DNA of 64,000 nucleotides from Chloroflexota bacterium (GTDB lineage Bacteria > Chloroflexota > Anaerolineae > Anaerolineales > Villigracilaceae): assembly GCA_016223135.1 (NCBI GenBank), contig JACRPQ010000010.1, positions 203,130-267,129 on the forward strand, in the 5' to 3' direction. The translations under genes were made by a program, and so were the position numbers. This document shows positions 7,721 through 15,130 of the stretch, one piece after another. How positions within the stretch are numbered: position 1 is the first letter of the stretch; every line of letters begins with the position of its first letter. The notes beneath the pieces were generated by a model. That model saw only the letters and a list, made by a program, of their open reading frames with translations, searched no databases and had not been told where the DNA came from.

Positions 7721-7825
7721 GCAGAAAGTGAAAAGCCTACTTTCTACTTTTCACTTTCTACTTTTCACTTTCTGCCTAATCGAGCCTACTTGTGTACTTG
7801 TGTACCTGTCTACTTGTGTACCTGC
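7721..7825. repeat. Short tandem repeats between convergent/codirectional genes
   Basis: Bases 7721-7775 form a 15-bp perfect inverted repeat (GCAGAAAGTGAAAAG / CTTTTCACTTTCTGC) around 7-bp units CTTTCTA and CTTTTCA. Bases 7790-7830 are 8-bp units of the type TGTACTTG / TGTACCTG. The hairpin is long enough to act as a terminator for the stomatin gene, but lacks a clean T-run. Confidence 0.7.
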
Positions 7826-8722
7826 TTACTTCTTCACATCCTTGCCGAGGAAGTTATCGAGCAGGCTGGTAAATTCCATCGGGAAGATGTATTTGGTGGA
7901 GGGACTCATGCCCAGCGCCTTGAGGGTCTCGAAGTATTGCAAAGTCATGGTCTTCTGATCCACCAATTTTGCCGCTCCGAAGATCTTCTCCAACGCCACC
8001 GAGTAACCTTCGGCGCGCAGGACTTGCGCCTGCTTTTCGCCTTCGGCTTGCAGGATGGCGGCTTGCTTTTGACCTTCGGCTTTGAGGATGGCAGCCTGCT
8101 TCTCGCCTTCTGCCACATTGATGGCTGCCTCGCGCGTACCGGTGGACTCGGTCACGACTGCGCGGCGGACGCGCTCTGCCGACATCTGACGGTTCATCGC
8201 TTCTTGCACTTCACGCGGCGGGATGATCTCGCGGATTTCCACGTTGGTTACTTTGACGCCCCAGCGTTCGGTTACTTCATCGAGACGGGTGCGGAGCATG
8301 GTATTGATATGTTCGCGCTCGGAAAGCACATCGTCGAGCGGGATACCGCCGATGACCGCGCGCAGCGTGGTGGTTGCCATACCCTGCGCCGCCACCTCAA
8401 AGTTGCCCACCTGCAAAACGGATTCGGCAGGATCGAGCACTTTGTAGTACCACAAGAAATCAATCGAAATCGGCGCATTATCCTTGGTAATCGAGGTTTG
8501 ATGCGGGATCTCGCGCACCTGTTCGCGCAAATCCACTTTCACAGCACGGTCAATGACCGGAATAAGCAGGACGATGCCAGGTCCTTTCGTCCCAACACAA
8601 CGCCCCAGTCTGAAGACAACCAGACGCTGGTATTCCGGCACGATGCGGAGGGCATTGGCTAAAACGGCAAAACCCACCAGCACCAAACCGCCTAGCAAAC
8701 ATAACAAAAGATAACCTTCCAT
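7826..8722 (-). CDS. Stomatin-like SPFH/band 7 protein (QmcA-type)
   Basis: A 298-residue protein with one N-terminal membrane segment (about residues 3-23), then the band 7 domain beginning IVPEYQRLVVFRLGR. It shows the stomatin hallmarks GPGIVLLIPVID, DNAPISIDFLWYYKV and the coiled-coil with AINVAEGEKQAAILKAEG repeats. These proteins form membrane-bound oligomers linked to microdomains and quality control. The start at 8722 has GGAG 6 nt upstream. It follows the NfeD gene by 32 nt; NfeD plus stomatin is a very widely conserved operon in which the two proteins are thought to act together. Confidence 0.92.
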   Translation of the reverse strand: MEGYLLLCLLGGLVLVGFAVLANALRIVPEYQRLVVFRLGRCVGTKGPGIVLLIPVIDRAVKVDLREQVREIPHQTSITKDNAPISIDFLWYYKVLDPAESVLQVGNFEVAAQGMATTTLRAVIGGIPLDDVLSEREHINTMLRTRLDEVTERWGVKVTNVEIREIIPPREVQEAMNRQMSAERVRRAVVTESTGTREAAINVAEGEKQAAILKAEGQKQAAILQAEGEKQAQVLRAEGYSVALEKIFGAAKLVDQKTMTLQYFETLKALGMSPSTKYIFPMEFTSLLDNFLGKDVKK

Positions 8723-8754
8723 GTTTTTCTCCTTTTGTTGATATAGGTTTTCCT

Positions 8755-9348
8755 TCAATCCGCTTTTTCAACGATTAGGATAAACCCCTCGCGGCGCAGG
8801 ACGCGCACCGCGCTCCCTGCCTTGATGGGCTTCTCACTACGCGCCGACCATAACTCACTGCCGACTTGCACGCTTCCTTCCTCATGGATGCGAGTCTTCG
8901 CTTCGCCAATCTGACCAATCAGGGCATCCAGGTCATGCGCCGGTCTGATTCGCGCGGCTTGGAGCGACTTGCTCACCGCAATCCACAGAAAACCAGCCAC
9001 CAACACCGACGCGATGAACGCTACAAACAAGTTGACCGCCGGTCCGCCCGTTTGGCTGGGAAACAAAAAAATCGAGCCGATCACCAGCACGATAATCGAA
9101 ATTCCCAAGTACAACTCACCTTTGGGCTTTCGCAGGGAATACACAAAAGGGATGACGCTTAAGAAAATCAACGTCAGCGCCCACCAGTTGAAAGACAGGT
9201 TATAGATGCCATATCCCGCCAGCGTCAGGCTGATCAACGCTCCCGCTTCGAGCAACCCCGTCCCCGGCGTGGCAAGCGCCAGCATCGCCATCAACACTCC
9301 CGCCAGCAGAAACAGATAGGCAATATTGGGATTCAGTAAAAAATCCAT
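8755..9348 (-). CDS. NfeD-family membrane protein (short form)
   Basis: A 197-residue protein with four predicted membrane segments (about 10-30, 34-52, 56-75, 100-125) and a C-terminal soluble OB-fold-like domain (about 140-195) containing LIGQIGEAKTRIHEEGSVQVGSELW and a VRVLRREGFILIV end, the usual NfeD C-terminal signature. The N-terminal serine protease domain of long NfeD proteins is absent. It is transcribed from a TATAAT box at 9369-9364 with a GGAG site before the ATG, and leads the operon with the stomatin-like gene. Confidence 0.9.
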   Translation of the reverse strand: MDFLLNPNIAYLFLLAGVLMAMLALATPGTGLLEAGALISLTLAGYGIYNLSFNWWALTLIFLSVIPFVYSLRKPKGELYLGISIIVLVIGSIFLFPSQTGGPAVNLFVAFIASVLVAGFLWIAVSKSLQAARIRPAHDLDALIGQIGEAKTRIHEEGSVQVGSELWSARSEKPIKAGSAVRVLRREGFILIVEKAD

Positions 9349-9446
9349 GGGCTACTCCATTTCATTATACAACACTTGGCACGTTTTCCTGCCAGTTGAC
9401 GTTCTATTTGCTATACGGAAACCTTCGAAAAAAGTTTTCCTTTGCA

Positions 9447-9463
9447 GGCTGTATAATACAGCC
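9447..9463 (+). promoter_or_regulatory. Palindrome over the -10 box of wecC
   Basis: GGCTGTATAATACAGCC is a perfect 8-bp inverted repeat around a central A, and it contains the only TATAAT (9452-9457) before wecC. A dimeric repressor could bind here and block the promoter; alternatively it may be chance. No clear -35 is visible. The ribosome binding site of wecC (AAGGAG) follows at 9481-9486. Confidence 0.5.
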
Positions 9464-9492
9464 GCAAATCATGTCCTTTTCAAGGAGTCAAT

Positions 9493-10821
9493 GTGAAATT
9501 CAACAAAATCTGTGTGCTGGGGCTGGGATACATCGGGCTCCCCACCGCCGCCACCTTCGCCGCGCACGGCATCCAAGTCATCGGTGTGGACATCAATCCC
9601 TTGGTCGTCGAAACATTGAAACGGGGCGAACTCCACATCCACGAGCCGGGCTTGCGCGAAGTCGTCGAACAGGCGCTCGCCTCGGGCAAACTCACCGTCT
9701 CTTCACACCCCGAAGAAGCCGACGCCTTTCTGATTGCCGTCCCCACTCCCTTTCATGAGGATAAATTCGCCGAGTACGAAGGCAGACGCTACAAACTGGC
9801 AGACATGAGCGCCGTCATCGCAGCGACGGAAGCCATCCTGCCGCACCTTCGCAAAGGGAATTTGGTCATCCTCGAATCGACCTCGCCGCCTCGCACCACC
9901 CTTGACCTGGTTCGCCCCATCTTGGAACGTTCCACGCTGAAAGCGGGTTCTGACTTCTTCCTGTGCTATTCGCCGGAGCGCGTCCTGCCCGGACAAATTC
10001 TGCGCGAGCTCGTCGAGAATGCCCGCGTCATTGGCGGCATAACACCCGAATCGGCGCGCGCCGGGCGTGACCTGTATGCCACCTTCGTCAAAGGGCAAAT
10101 CGTCGAAACCGACGCCACCACCGCCGAAATGGTCAAACTGATGGAAAACACTTACCGCGATGTCAACATTGCCATCGCCAACGAGTTTGCCCGCCTCGCC
10201 GAAAAATTCGGCGTGGACGTGTGGGATGCCATCCGCCTCGCCAACCTGCACCCGCGCGTAAACATCCTCAACCCGGGTCCCGGCGTCGGCGGTCATTGCA
10301 TCAGCGTGGATCCCTGGTTCTTCGTCGAAACCGCGCCGGAGCTCACGCCGCTCATCTACCACGCCCGCAAAGTCAACGATGAACAGCCGCGCTTTGTTGT
10401 GAAGCGGGTCAAGGAGGCGCTGGGCAGGCTGAACGGCAAACGCATCGCCGCCCTCGGTCTCGCCTACAAAGCGGATGTGGACGACCTGCGCGAAAGCCCC
10501 GCCGTCGAGGTTGTGCATCTCCTTCAGCAGGCAGGCGCACAGGTCAAAGCCTGGGAACCGTTCAAACCGCACGCCCAACTCAAAGGCATTGACATCTCCC
10601 CCACCCTGCAAGACGCTCTGCAAAATGCGGATGCCGTCCTGCTCCTCGTGCGTCACACCGAATTCACCCGCCTCGATCCCACAGACCTTGCCGCCAAGAC
10701 ACCCGCCCGCATCGCCATAGACACGGTCAACGGCTGGAATCGGGAAACATGGCAAAAGGCAGGTTTCCAATTCCACCGCCTCGGCGACGCCAAACCGCAA
10801 ATCGTAAATCGCAAATCATAA
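9493..10821 (+). CDS. wecC: UDP-N-acetyl-D-mannosaminuronate dehydrogenase
   Basis: A 442-residue nucleotide-sugar dehydrogenase. It starts at GTG behind AAGGAG with the NAD motif VLGLGYIGLPTAATFAAHG, shows SPERVLPG and MVKLMENTYRDVNIAIANEF in the middle domain, and has the catalytic cysteine in GPGVGGHCISVDPWFF (about residue 265). It would oxidise UDP-ManNAc to UDP-ManNAcA in two NAD-dependent steps; the overlapping pathway neighbour wecB directly downstream supports that substrate over UDP-glucose. The last residues (QIVNRKS) and the stop codon are encoded by a 7-bp tandem repeat (10797-10832), so the native C-terminus was probably altered. Confidence 0.9.
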   Translation: MKFNKICVLGLGYIGLPTAATFAAHGIQVIGVDINPLVVETLKRGELHIHEPGLREVVEQALASGKLTVSSHPEEADAFLIAVPTPFHEDKFAEYEGRRYKLADMSAVIAATEAILPHLRKGNLVILESTSPPRTTLDLVRPILERSTLKAGSDFFLCYSPERVLPGQILRELVENARVIGGITPESARAGRDLYATFVKGQIVETDATTAEMVKLMENTYRDVNIAIANEFARLAEKFGVDVWDAIRLANLHPRVNILNPGPGVGGHCISVDPWFFVETAPELTPLIYHARKVNDEQPRFVVKRVKEALGRLNGKRIAALGLAYKADVDDLRESPAVEVVHLLQQAGAQVKAWEPFKPHAQLKGIDISPTLQDALQNADAVLLLVRHTEFTRLDPTDLAAKTPARIAIDTVNGWNRETWQKAGFQFHRLGDAKPQIVNRKS

Positions 10822-10832
10822 ATCGTAAATCG
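10797..10832 (+). repeat. 7-bp tandem repeat at the wecC/wecB junction
   Basis: About five units of the type AAATCGT / AAATCGC / AAATCAT. It supplies the last six codons and the TAA stop of wecC and then runs up to the wecB ATG at 10834, leaving wecB without a recognisable ribosome binding site. Confidence 0.8.
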
Positions 10833-10833
10833 A

Positions 10834-12081
10834 ATGAAAATCCTCTCCGTCTTTGGCACCCGCCCCGAAGCCGTCAAGATGGCGCCCATCGTGCGTCTGC
10901 TCGCACAAACGCCGGGCATCGAGTCGCGCGTATGCGTCACGGCGCAGCACCGCCAGATGCTCGACCAGGTATTGGAGCTATTCCAGATTCAACCCGATTA
11001 CGACCTCGACCTGATGCGCGAAGGACAATCGCTGGCGCAATTGACAGCAGGCATCTTCCTGCACCTTGACCCCGTGCTGGAGGAAGTCCAACCCGATTGG
11101 GTGCTGGCAGTCGGTGACACGACCACCGTCGTCACCACCTGCCAATTGGCGTTCTACCGCCGCATCAAGTTCGGACACGTGGAGGCAGGATTGCGCACGC
11201 ATAACAAATGGCATCCCTTCCCCGAGGAAATCAACCGCCGCCTCGCCACCACCATGGCAGACCTGCACTTTGCGCCCACCGAATGGTCGCGCAGCAACCT
11301 GCTCCACGAGGGAGTGGACGAAAAAGACATCGTCGTCACCGGCAACCCGGTCATAGATGCGCTGAAATATGTTGCAGAACAACCTGCTCCCCGCCTTGTG
11401 ACAGAATTGCTGGAGAAGTTAGGGGTGGAGTTTGATAGTCTCGAGTCTAATAGTCGGGAGTCTGATAGTCGGGAGTCGAATAGTCCTATGAGACCAACGA
11501 CTATCAGACTAGAGACTATCAGACTAGAGACTATAAGACCAGAGACTACAAGACTAAAGACTAAAAAGCTCATCCTCGTCACCGCCCATCGGCGCGAAAA
11601 CTTTGGTCAACCCATTGAAAACATCTGCCATGCGCTGCTGCAACTGGCTGAACGCGGCGATGTGGAAATCGTCTATCCCGTCCACTTGAACCCGAACGTG
11701 CAGGAGCCAGTCTATCGCCTCCTCAAAGGTGTGCCGGGAATTACGCTTCTGCCGCCGCTGGATTACCTTCCGCTGGTGCATCTGATGAAACGCGCCACCC
11801 TTATCCTGACCGACTCCGGCGGATTGCAAGAAGAAGCGCCCACCTTCGGCATCCCGGTCCTTGTCCTGCGCGAGACCACCGAACGCCCGGAGGGAGTCAA
11901 AGCGGGGACGCTCAAGCTGGTTGGAACAGAGACCAGCCGCATCGTCCAGGAAGCGACGCGATTACTGGATGATGAGTCCGAGTATGCGAAAATGGCAAAA
12001 GCGTCCAATCCTTACGGCGATGGTCACGCGGCAGAACGAATCGTTGAAGCGCTCCTCCAGCGGGCAGAAAACATTGGGTAA
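10834..12081 (+). CDS. wecB: UDP-N-acetylglucosamine 2-epimerase (non-hydrolysing) with repeat insertion
   Basis: A 415-residue GT-B-fold epimerase interconverting UDP-GlcNAc and UDP-ManNAc, the step before WecC in making ManNAcA for surface polysaccharide. Family marks are FGTRPEAVKMAP at the N-terminus, VGDTTTVVTTCQLAFYRRIKFGHVEAGLRT (about 90-120), PEEINRR, LVTAHRRENFGQP, and TDSGGLQEEAPTFGIPVLVLRETTERPEGV near residue 330. Between GNPVIDALKYV and LVTAHRR the usual spacing is about 25-30 residues; here it is about 65, because 11429-11571 is a tandem-repeat insertion encoding a Ser/Arg/Glu then TIRLE-rich stretch. The reading frame is kept and the active-site motifs are intact, so the enzyme may still work. 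Confidence 0.9.
   Translation: MKILSVFGTRPEAVKMAPIVRLLAQTPGIESRVCVTAQHRQMLDQVLELFQIQPDYDLDLMREGQSLAQLTAGIFLHLDPVLEEVQPDWVLAVGDTTTVVTTCQLAFYRRIKFGHVEAGLRTHNKWHPFPEEINRRLATTMADLHFAPTEWSRSNLLHEGVDEKDIVVTGNPVIDALKYVAEQPAPRLVTELLEKLGVEFDSLESNSRESDSRESNSPMRPTTIRLETIRLETIRPETTRLKTKKLILVTAHRRENFGQPIENICHALLQLAERGDVEIVYPVHLNPNVQEPVYRLLKGVPGITLLPPLDYLPLVHLMKRATLILTDSGGLQEEAPTFGIPVLVLRETTERPEGVKAGTLKLVGTETSRIVQEATRLLDDESEYAKMAKASNPYGDGHAAERIVEALLQRAENIG
11429..11571 (+). repeat. In-frame tandem/inverted repeat insertion in wecB
   Basis: About 140 bp. The left half repeats words like GATAGTC and GGGAGTC; the right half repeats a 15-bp unit GACTATCAGACTAGA about four times. The two halves are roughly inverted copies of each other, so the whole can fold as a long imperfect hairpin. 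It encodes about 47 low-complexity residues at a surface position between the two Rossmann domains. Confidence 0.85.
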
Positions 12082-12122
12082 AGACAGCCATAACGCCCCT
12101 CAATGTGAGTATAATGAGCGTG

Positions 12123-13055
12123 ATGAAAGCGGTTCGGCGTTTCACTGCATTCGTATTGGCGCTTATGCTGCTGTTCGCGCCGCAGGCGACGGCGCAGGCG
12201 CAATCGGCGGATGTGCGCTACTTCCCCGAAACGGGACATTACGTCAAGGGGGTGTTCCTGCAATTCTATAACGCCGCCAAAGACCCCGTCCTCGTCTATG
12301 GCTACCCCATCACCGAACAAATCACCGCGCGGGACGGCAAGACCGTGCAATACTTCCAACGCGCCCGCTTCGAACTGACGGCAGCGAACCGCGTGCAACT
12401 CACCCCATTAGGCACGCTCACCTATCAGCCCCGCAACCCTCTACCCATCGAAAACAGCAACGGCTGTGAAAAATATCCCAGCGGTTACAGCGTCTGCTTC
12501 ACCTTTCTTGATTTTTACAAAGCCCATGGCGGACCCGCTCAATTTGGCAACCCCATCTCTCCCTTTGAAACGGCGGATGGGCTGATTGTGCAATACTTCG
12601 AGGGCGCGCGTTTCGAGTGGCGCGCTGACCGCGGCGCGGAAAAATGGGTGGTCATCTCCGACCTCGGGCGCCTCTACTTCGACCTGCAAAAGGAAGACCC
12701 CGCTCACCTCCGCCCCGCCCCGCCGCCGGAGGCAGCCATTAAGCCGGTGCTCTCCCTCAAGGCGCGCGCTTTTGTGTTGAAAGCAGTCACCCTCAACAGC
12801 GGCTCGCAAACCGTTTATGTCATCGTACAGGACCAAACTTCCGATGCGCTGGAAAACGCCTCGGTCAAAGCCGTGGTGCGCTTCACCGATGGCTCGACGC
12901 AGGAATACACCTTCACCACCAACGCATGGGGCATCGGGCAGGTCACATTCGATTTCAACAACCAAAAAGCAGGGGAACTCGTCACCATCGAAGTCAGCGT
13001 GAATTACCAGGGGCTGACGACGACCACCATAACCTCATTTCGAATCTGGTTCTAA
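12123..13055 (+). CDS. Secreted protein with two GYP/FGNP-type repeats and an Ig-like C-terminus
   Basis: A 310-residue exported protein. The N-terminus (MKAVRRF, a hydrophobic run, then ATAQAQS) is a clear Sec signal peptide. The mature part has two related segments: DPVLVYGYPITEQITARDG plus VQYFQRARFEL, and GPAQFGNPISPFETADG plus VQYFEGARFEW. Such repeats recur in secreted proteins of Chloroflexota, function unknown to me. Residues about 220-310 look like an Ig-like beta sandwich (VKAVVRFTDGSTQEYTFTTN). I start at 12123 because TATAAT (12110-12115) ends 7 nt before it and no Shine-Dalgarno exists; upstream GTG/ATG codons overlap that box. Confidence 0.8.
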   Translation: MKAVRRFTAFVLALMLLFAPQATAQAQSADVRYFPETGHYVKGVFLQFYNAAKDPVLVYGYPITEQITARDGKTVQYFQRARFELTAANRVQLTPLGTLTYQPRNPLPIENSNGCEKYPSGYSVCFTFLDFYKAHGGPAQFGNPISPFETADGLIVQYFEGARFEWRADRGAEKWVVISDLGRLYFDLQKEDPAHLRPAPPPEAAIKPVLSLKARAFVLKAVTLNSGSQTVYVIVQDQTSDALENASVKAVVRFTDGSTQEYTFTTNAWGIGQVTFDFNNQKAGELVTIEVSVNYQGLTTTTITSFRIWF

Positions 13056-13076
13056 ATCCTCATGCTCTCCTACAAT

Positions 13077-13175
13077 AACCTGAATTCGGGATAAGGCTTT
13101 TGAATCGTCCCGAAGGCTTTTGACGCAGCGGGTTCGAGAGCAGAATCAGCCTTCGGGACGCTTATCCCGAACTGA
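13077..13175. repeat. 99-bp nested palindrome, copy A
   Basis: Outer arms TTCGGGATAAG / CTTATCCCGAA and inner arms CGTCCCGAAGGCT / AGCCTTCGGGACG enclose a 31-nt centre. A second copy at 45831-45929 differs at one base by my reading. It sits between convergent genes and could serve as a bidirectional terminator, but the near-identity of two copies 33 kb apart suggests a recently mobile or gene-converted element. Confidence 0.9.
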
Positions 13176-13200
13176 CGTTACAATACGTAGAGAACGGATT

Positions 13201-13887
13201 CTATCCGGCTGGAATTTCCGCCCAATCGAACACCGGCCCATTCTTGCACGCCAGTTTCCAGCCGGACTTCAACGTCACAGCGCACACACCGCACTCCGCG
13301 ACTCCCCCACACGGCATCGGCGTCCGCACGAGGACTTGCGCTTCTTTCCCCGCCCAAACCTGACTCGACCCGCCCAGCCTTTCCCTCAGCCCCGGCAGAT
13401 TCTCACGCAGCACATCGAAAGCGGCGTAATCCGCCCACGCAAGGACTTCCTCCAACAGAGAAAACGGCTGGACCTCCACCTCGTCCGGTAGGCGCTCCAC
13501 ATCCAAGTCACTGACAAGCGCCACCCCTGCGCCCTGCTGCAATGCGGGCTGAATTAACGCTTTCAGCCGGTCTGCCTTGCCGTCGAACGGAATGAGCGCC
13601 ACCTTCCGCGCCGAAGGCGGCAGGGCAAAGCCGCGCCCCAACGGACCGCGCAGAGCGATTTCAGCGCCGGGCGTCCAAGTCTTTGGGATGGGCGCACATG
13701 CGATAAAACCCAAAGGCGTGGATTCCGTAGAGAAAAGGGGAACAGGCAAAGGGTCGAGAAAGGAAGCGGATGAGGCGAGCAGATACTGCCCCGGTGCAGG
13801 AATCAGATGCGGCGGGCAGGCAATCCGCGCTTGAACCTCGCCGCTCTCCAAAATCAACTCGATGACCTGTCCACAACCGCTGTGCAT
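13201..13887 (-). CDS. PyrK-like dihydroorotate dehydrogenase electron transfer subunit
   Basis: A 228-residue ferredoxin-reductase-like protein. The C-terminus carries four cysteines in PMPCGGVAECGVCAVTLKSG plus ACKNGPVFDW, which matches the [2Fe-2S] domain of PyrK; the N-terminal half (GQYLLASS, GPLGRGFALP) resembles the FAD and NAD binding parts but is shorter and divergent. PyrK passes electrons from the PyrD flavin to NAD in pyrimidine synthesis. No pyrD is adjacent, so the partner is not shown by the sequence. A TAGCAT box lies 6 nt before the ATG, back to back with the promoter of the next gene on the other strand. Confidence 0.75.
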   Translation of the reverse strand: MHSGCGQVIELILESGEVQARIACPPHLIPAPGQYLLASSASFLDPLPVPLFSTESTPLGFIACAPIPKTWTPGAEIALRGPLGRGFALPPSARKVALIPFDGKADRLKALIQPALQQGAGVALVSDLDVERLPDEVEVQPFSLLEEVLAWADYAAFDVLRENLPGLRERLGGSSQVWAGKEAQVLVRTPMPCGGVAECGVCAVTLKSGWKLACKNGPVFDWAEIPAG

Positions 13888-13908
13888 GGCGCTATGCTAT
13901 CATGGCGG

Positions 13909-13914
13909 TATAAT
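13909..13914 (+). promoter_or_regulatory. -10 box of the prohibitin-like gene
   Basis: TATAAT 26 nt before the ATG, with TGGAGG in the short leader. It lies only 9 nt from the -10-like TAGCAT (13899-13894) of the divergent PyrK-like gene, so both promoters share a very compact region. Confidence 0.6.
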
Positions 13915-13940
13915 AATTTCAACTACCAACTGGAGGAACC

Positions 13941-14975
13941 ATGAACATCGCGGAGTTTATCAAAGCATTGGCGGGCTTTTCGTGGATGGCGGTGATTGGC
14001 TTGGGCATACTGGCAATTGCCCGGGCGAGCCGTAAACAAAGCGCCAAAGGCATTACATCGGCAGTGCTGGGGCTGATTGTCCTGGCGGTGGTGCTGACTG
14101 TTGCAGGCGCAGGCTTGGTCTTTATCGAACCAACCCACGCGGGCGTTGTCATCACCATTTTGGGCGAGGGCGGCATGCGCCCCGAACCGCTGCTGCCGGG
14201 TCTGCATTGGATTGTCCCGTTTGTGGAGCGGGTGGAACTGTACCCCACCACTACCCAAACCTTCACCATGGCGCGGACGGCAAGCGAGGGCGAAACACAG
14301 GGACTCATCACGGTTGAGGCGCGCACGTCCGACGGTCAGCGCATCTTCGTCGATTCGTCGGTGATTTACCGCATCGAGCCTTCCGCTGTGCCGCAGATTC
14401 ACAGGACCTGGCAGCGCCGCTATCAGGACGATCTGATTCTGCCGCAGACGCGCGGCATCATCCGCGACGCGGTATCGCAATACCGCGTCGAAGAAGTGGT
14501 GAGCACCAAGCGGTTTGACATGACCAACCAGATCACTACACAACTACAGCAGGTCATGGCAGAAAATGGCTTGACACTGGTGGACTTCGTCCTGCGCGAC
14601 ATTACCTTCACCGAAGAGTACGCTCAATCCATCGAGCAAAAACAGATTGCCGAACAGCTGGCGCTGCAAGCCAAGTTCGTTGTGGAGCAAAAGAAACAGG
14701 AAGCCGAACAAGCCCGCCAGGTGGCGCAAGGTCAGGCGGATGCGGCGGTGATTGCGGCAAAGGGCGCGGCAGAGGCGCAAATCATCCAGGCGGAAGCGCA
14801 GGCAAAAGCCAACGAACTGATCGGTCAGTCGCTCCAAGCCAACCCGGAAATCCTGCAATACCAATACATCCTGAAACTGGCGCCAAGCGTGCAGACCATC
14901 TTCATCCCCAGCGGCAATCAATTCATCCTGCCTTTGCCAAACACGACGATCAACCCGGGCGTGGAAGCGCCGTAA
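13941..14975 (+). CDS. Prohibitin-like SPFH/band 7 membrane protein
   Basis: A 344-residue protein with two N-terminal hydrophobic segments (about 15-30 and 38-60) followed by a prohibitin-type band 7 domain: EPTHAGVVITILGEGG, LLPGLHWIVPFVERVELYP, and VSTKRFDMTNQITTQLQ. A long alanine/glutamine-rich coiled coil (about 230-300, KQEAEQARQVAQGQADAAVI) leads to an end of NQFILPLPNT. Prohibitin relatives form ring assemblies that hold membrane proteases or organise membrane domains. The C-terminal Pro-Gly-Val-Glu tail is not informative. This is the second of three SPFH proteins in the window. Confidence 0.9.
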   Translation: MNIAEFIKALAGFSWMAVIGLGILAIARASRKQSAKGITSAVLGLIVLAVVLTVAGAGLVFIEPTHAGVVITILGEGGMRPEPLLPGLHWIVPFVERVELYPTTTQTFTMARTASEGETQGLITVEARTSDGQRIFVDSSVIYRIEPSAVPQIHRTWQRRYQDDLILPQTRGIIRDAVSQYRVEEVVSTKRFDMTNQITTQLQQVMAENGLTLVDFVLRDITFTEEYAQSIEQKQIAEQLALQAKFVVEQKKQEAEQARQVAQGQADAAVIAAKGAAEAQIIQAEAQAKANELIGQSLQANPEILQYQYILKLAPSVQTIFIPSGNQFILPLPNTTINPGVEAP

Positions 14976-14992
14976 AACGACCTGCTAGAGTA

Positions 14993-15121
14993 TGGTAAGT
15001 GGAAAGCAAAAATACCTTTCCACTTACTATTTACTACCTCACCTTACGCAATTTCTTCGTAGCGCGACTTTCATGTCGCCCGAAAACGCGAGATAAATCT
15101 CGCGCTACTGCGTAACATGAG
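14993..15121. repeat. Hairpin and 84-bp TTACGCA-ended element upstream of selD
   Basis: Bases 14993-15026 form a stem of GGTAAGTGGAAAG with CTTTCCACTTAC (likely terminator of the SPFH gene). Bases 15038-15121 are a second copy of the element at 4423-4504, with terminal CTCACCTTACGCA and the same internal CGCGAGATAAATCTCGCG palindrome; its right end is slightly worn. Confidence 0.8.
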
Positions 15122-15130
15122 TTACTACTT

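Noticed and set aside
7481..8662. 393-codon plus-strand frame across the stomatin-like gene
   Set aside because: Shadow frame of two real genes on the other strand, passing through the tandem repeats at 7721-7825.
11429..11571. The repeat in wecB taken as a CRISPR or minisatellite between two genes
   Set aside because: It lies fully inside an intact reading frame with conserved motifs on both sides, and the units are 7-15 bp without spacers.
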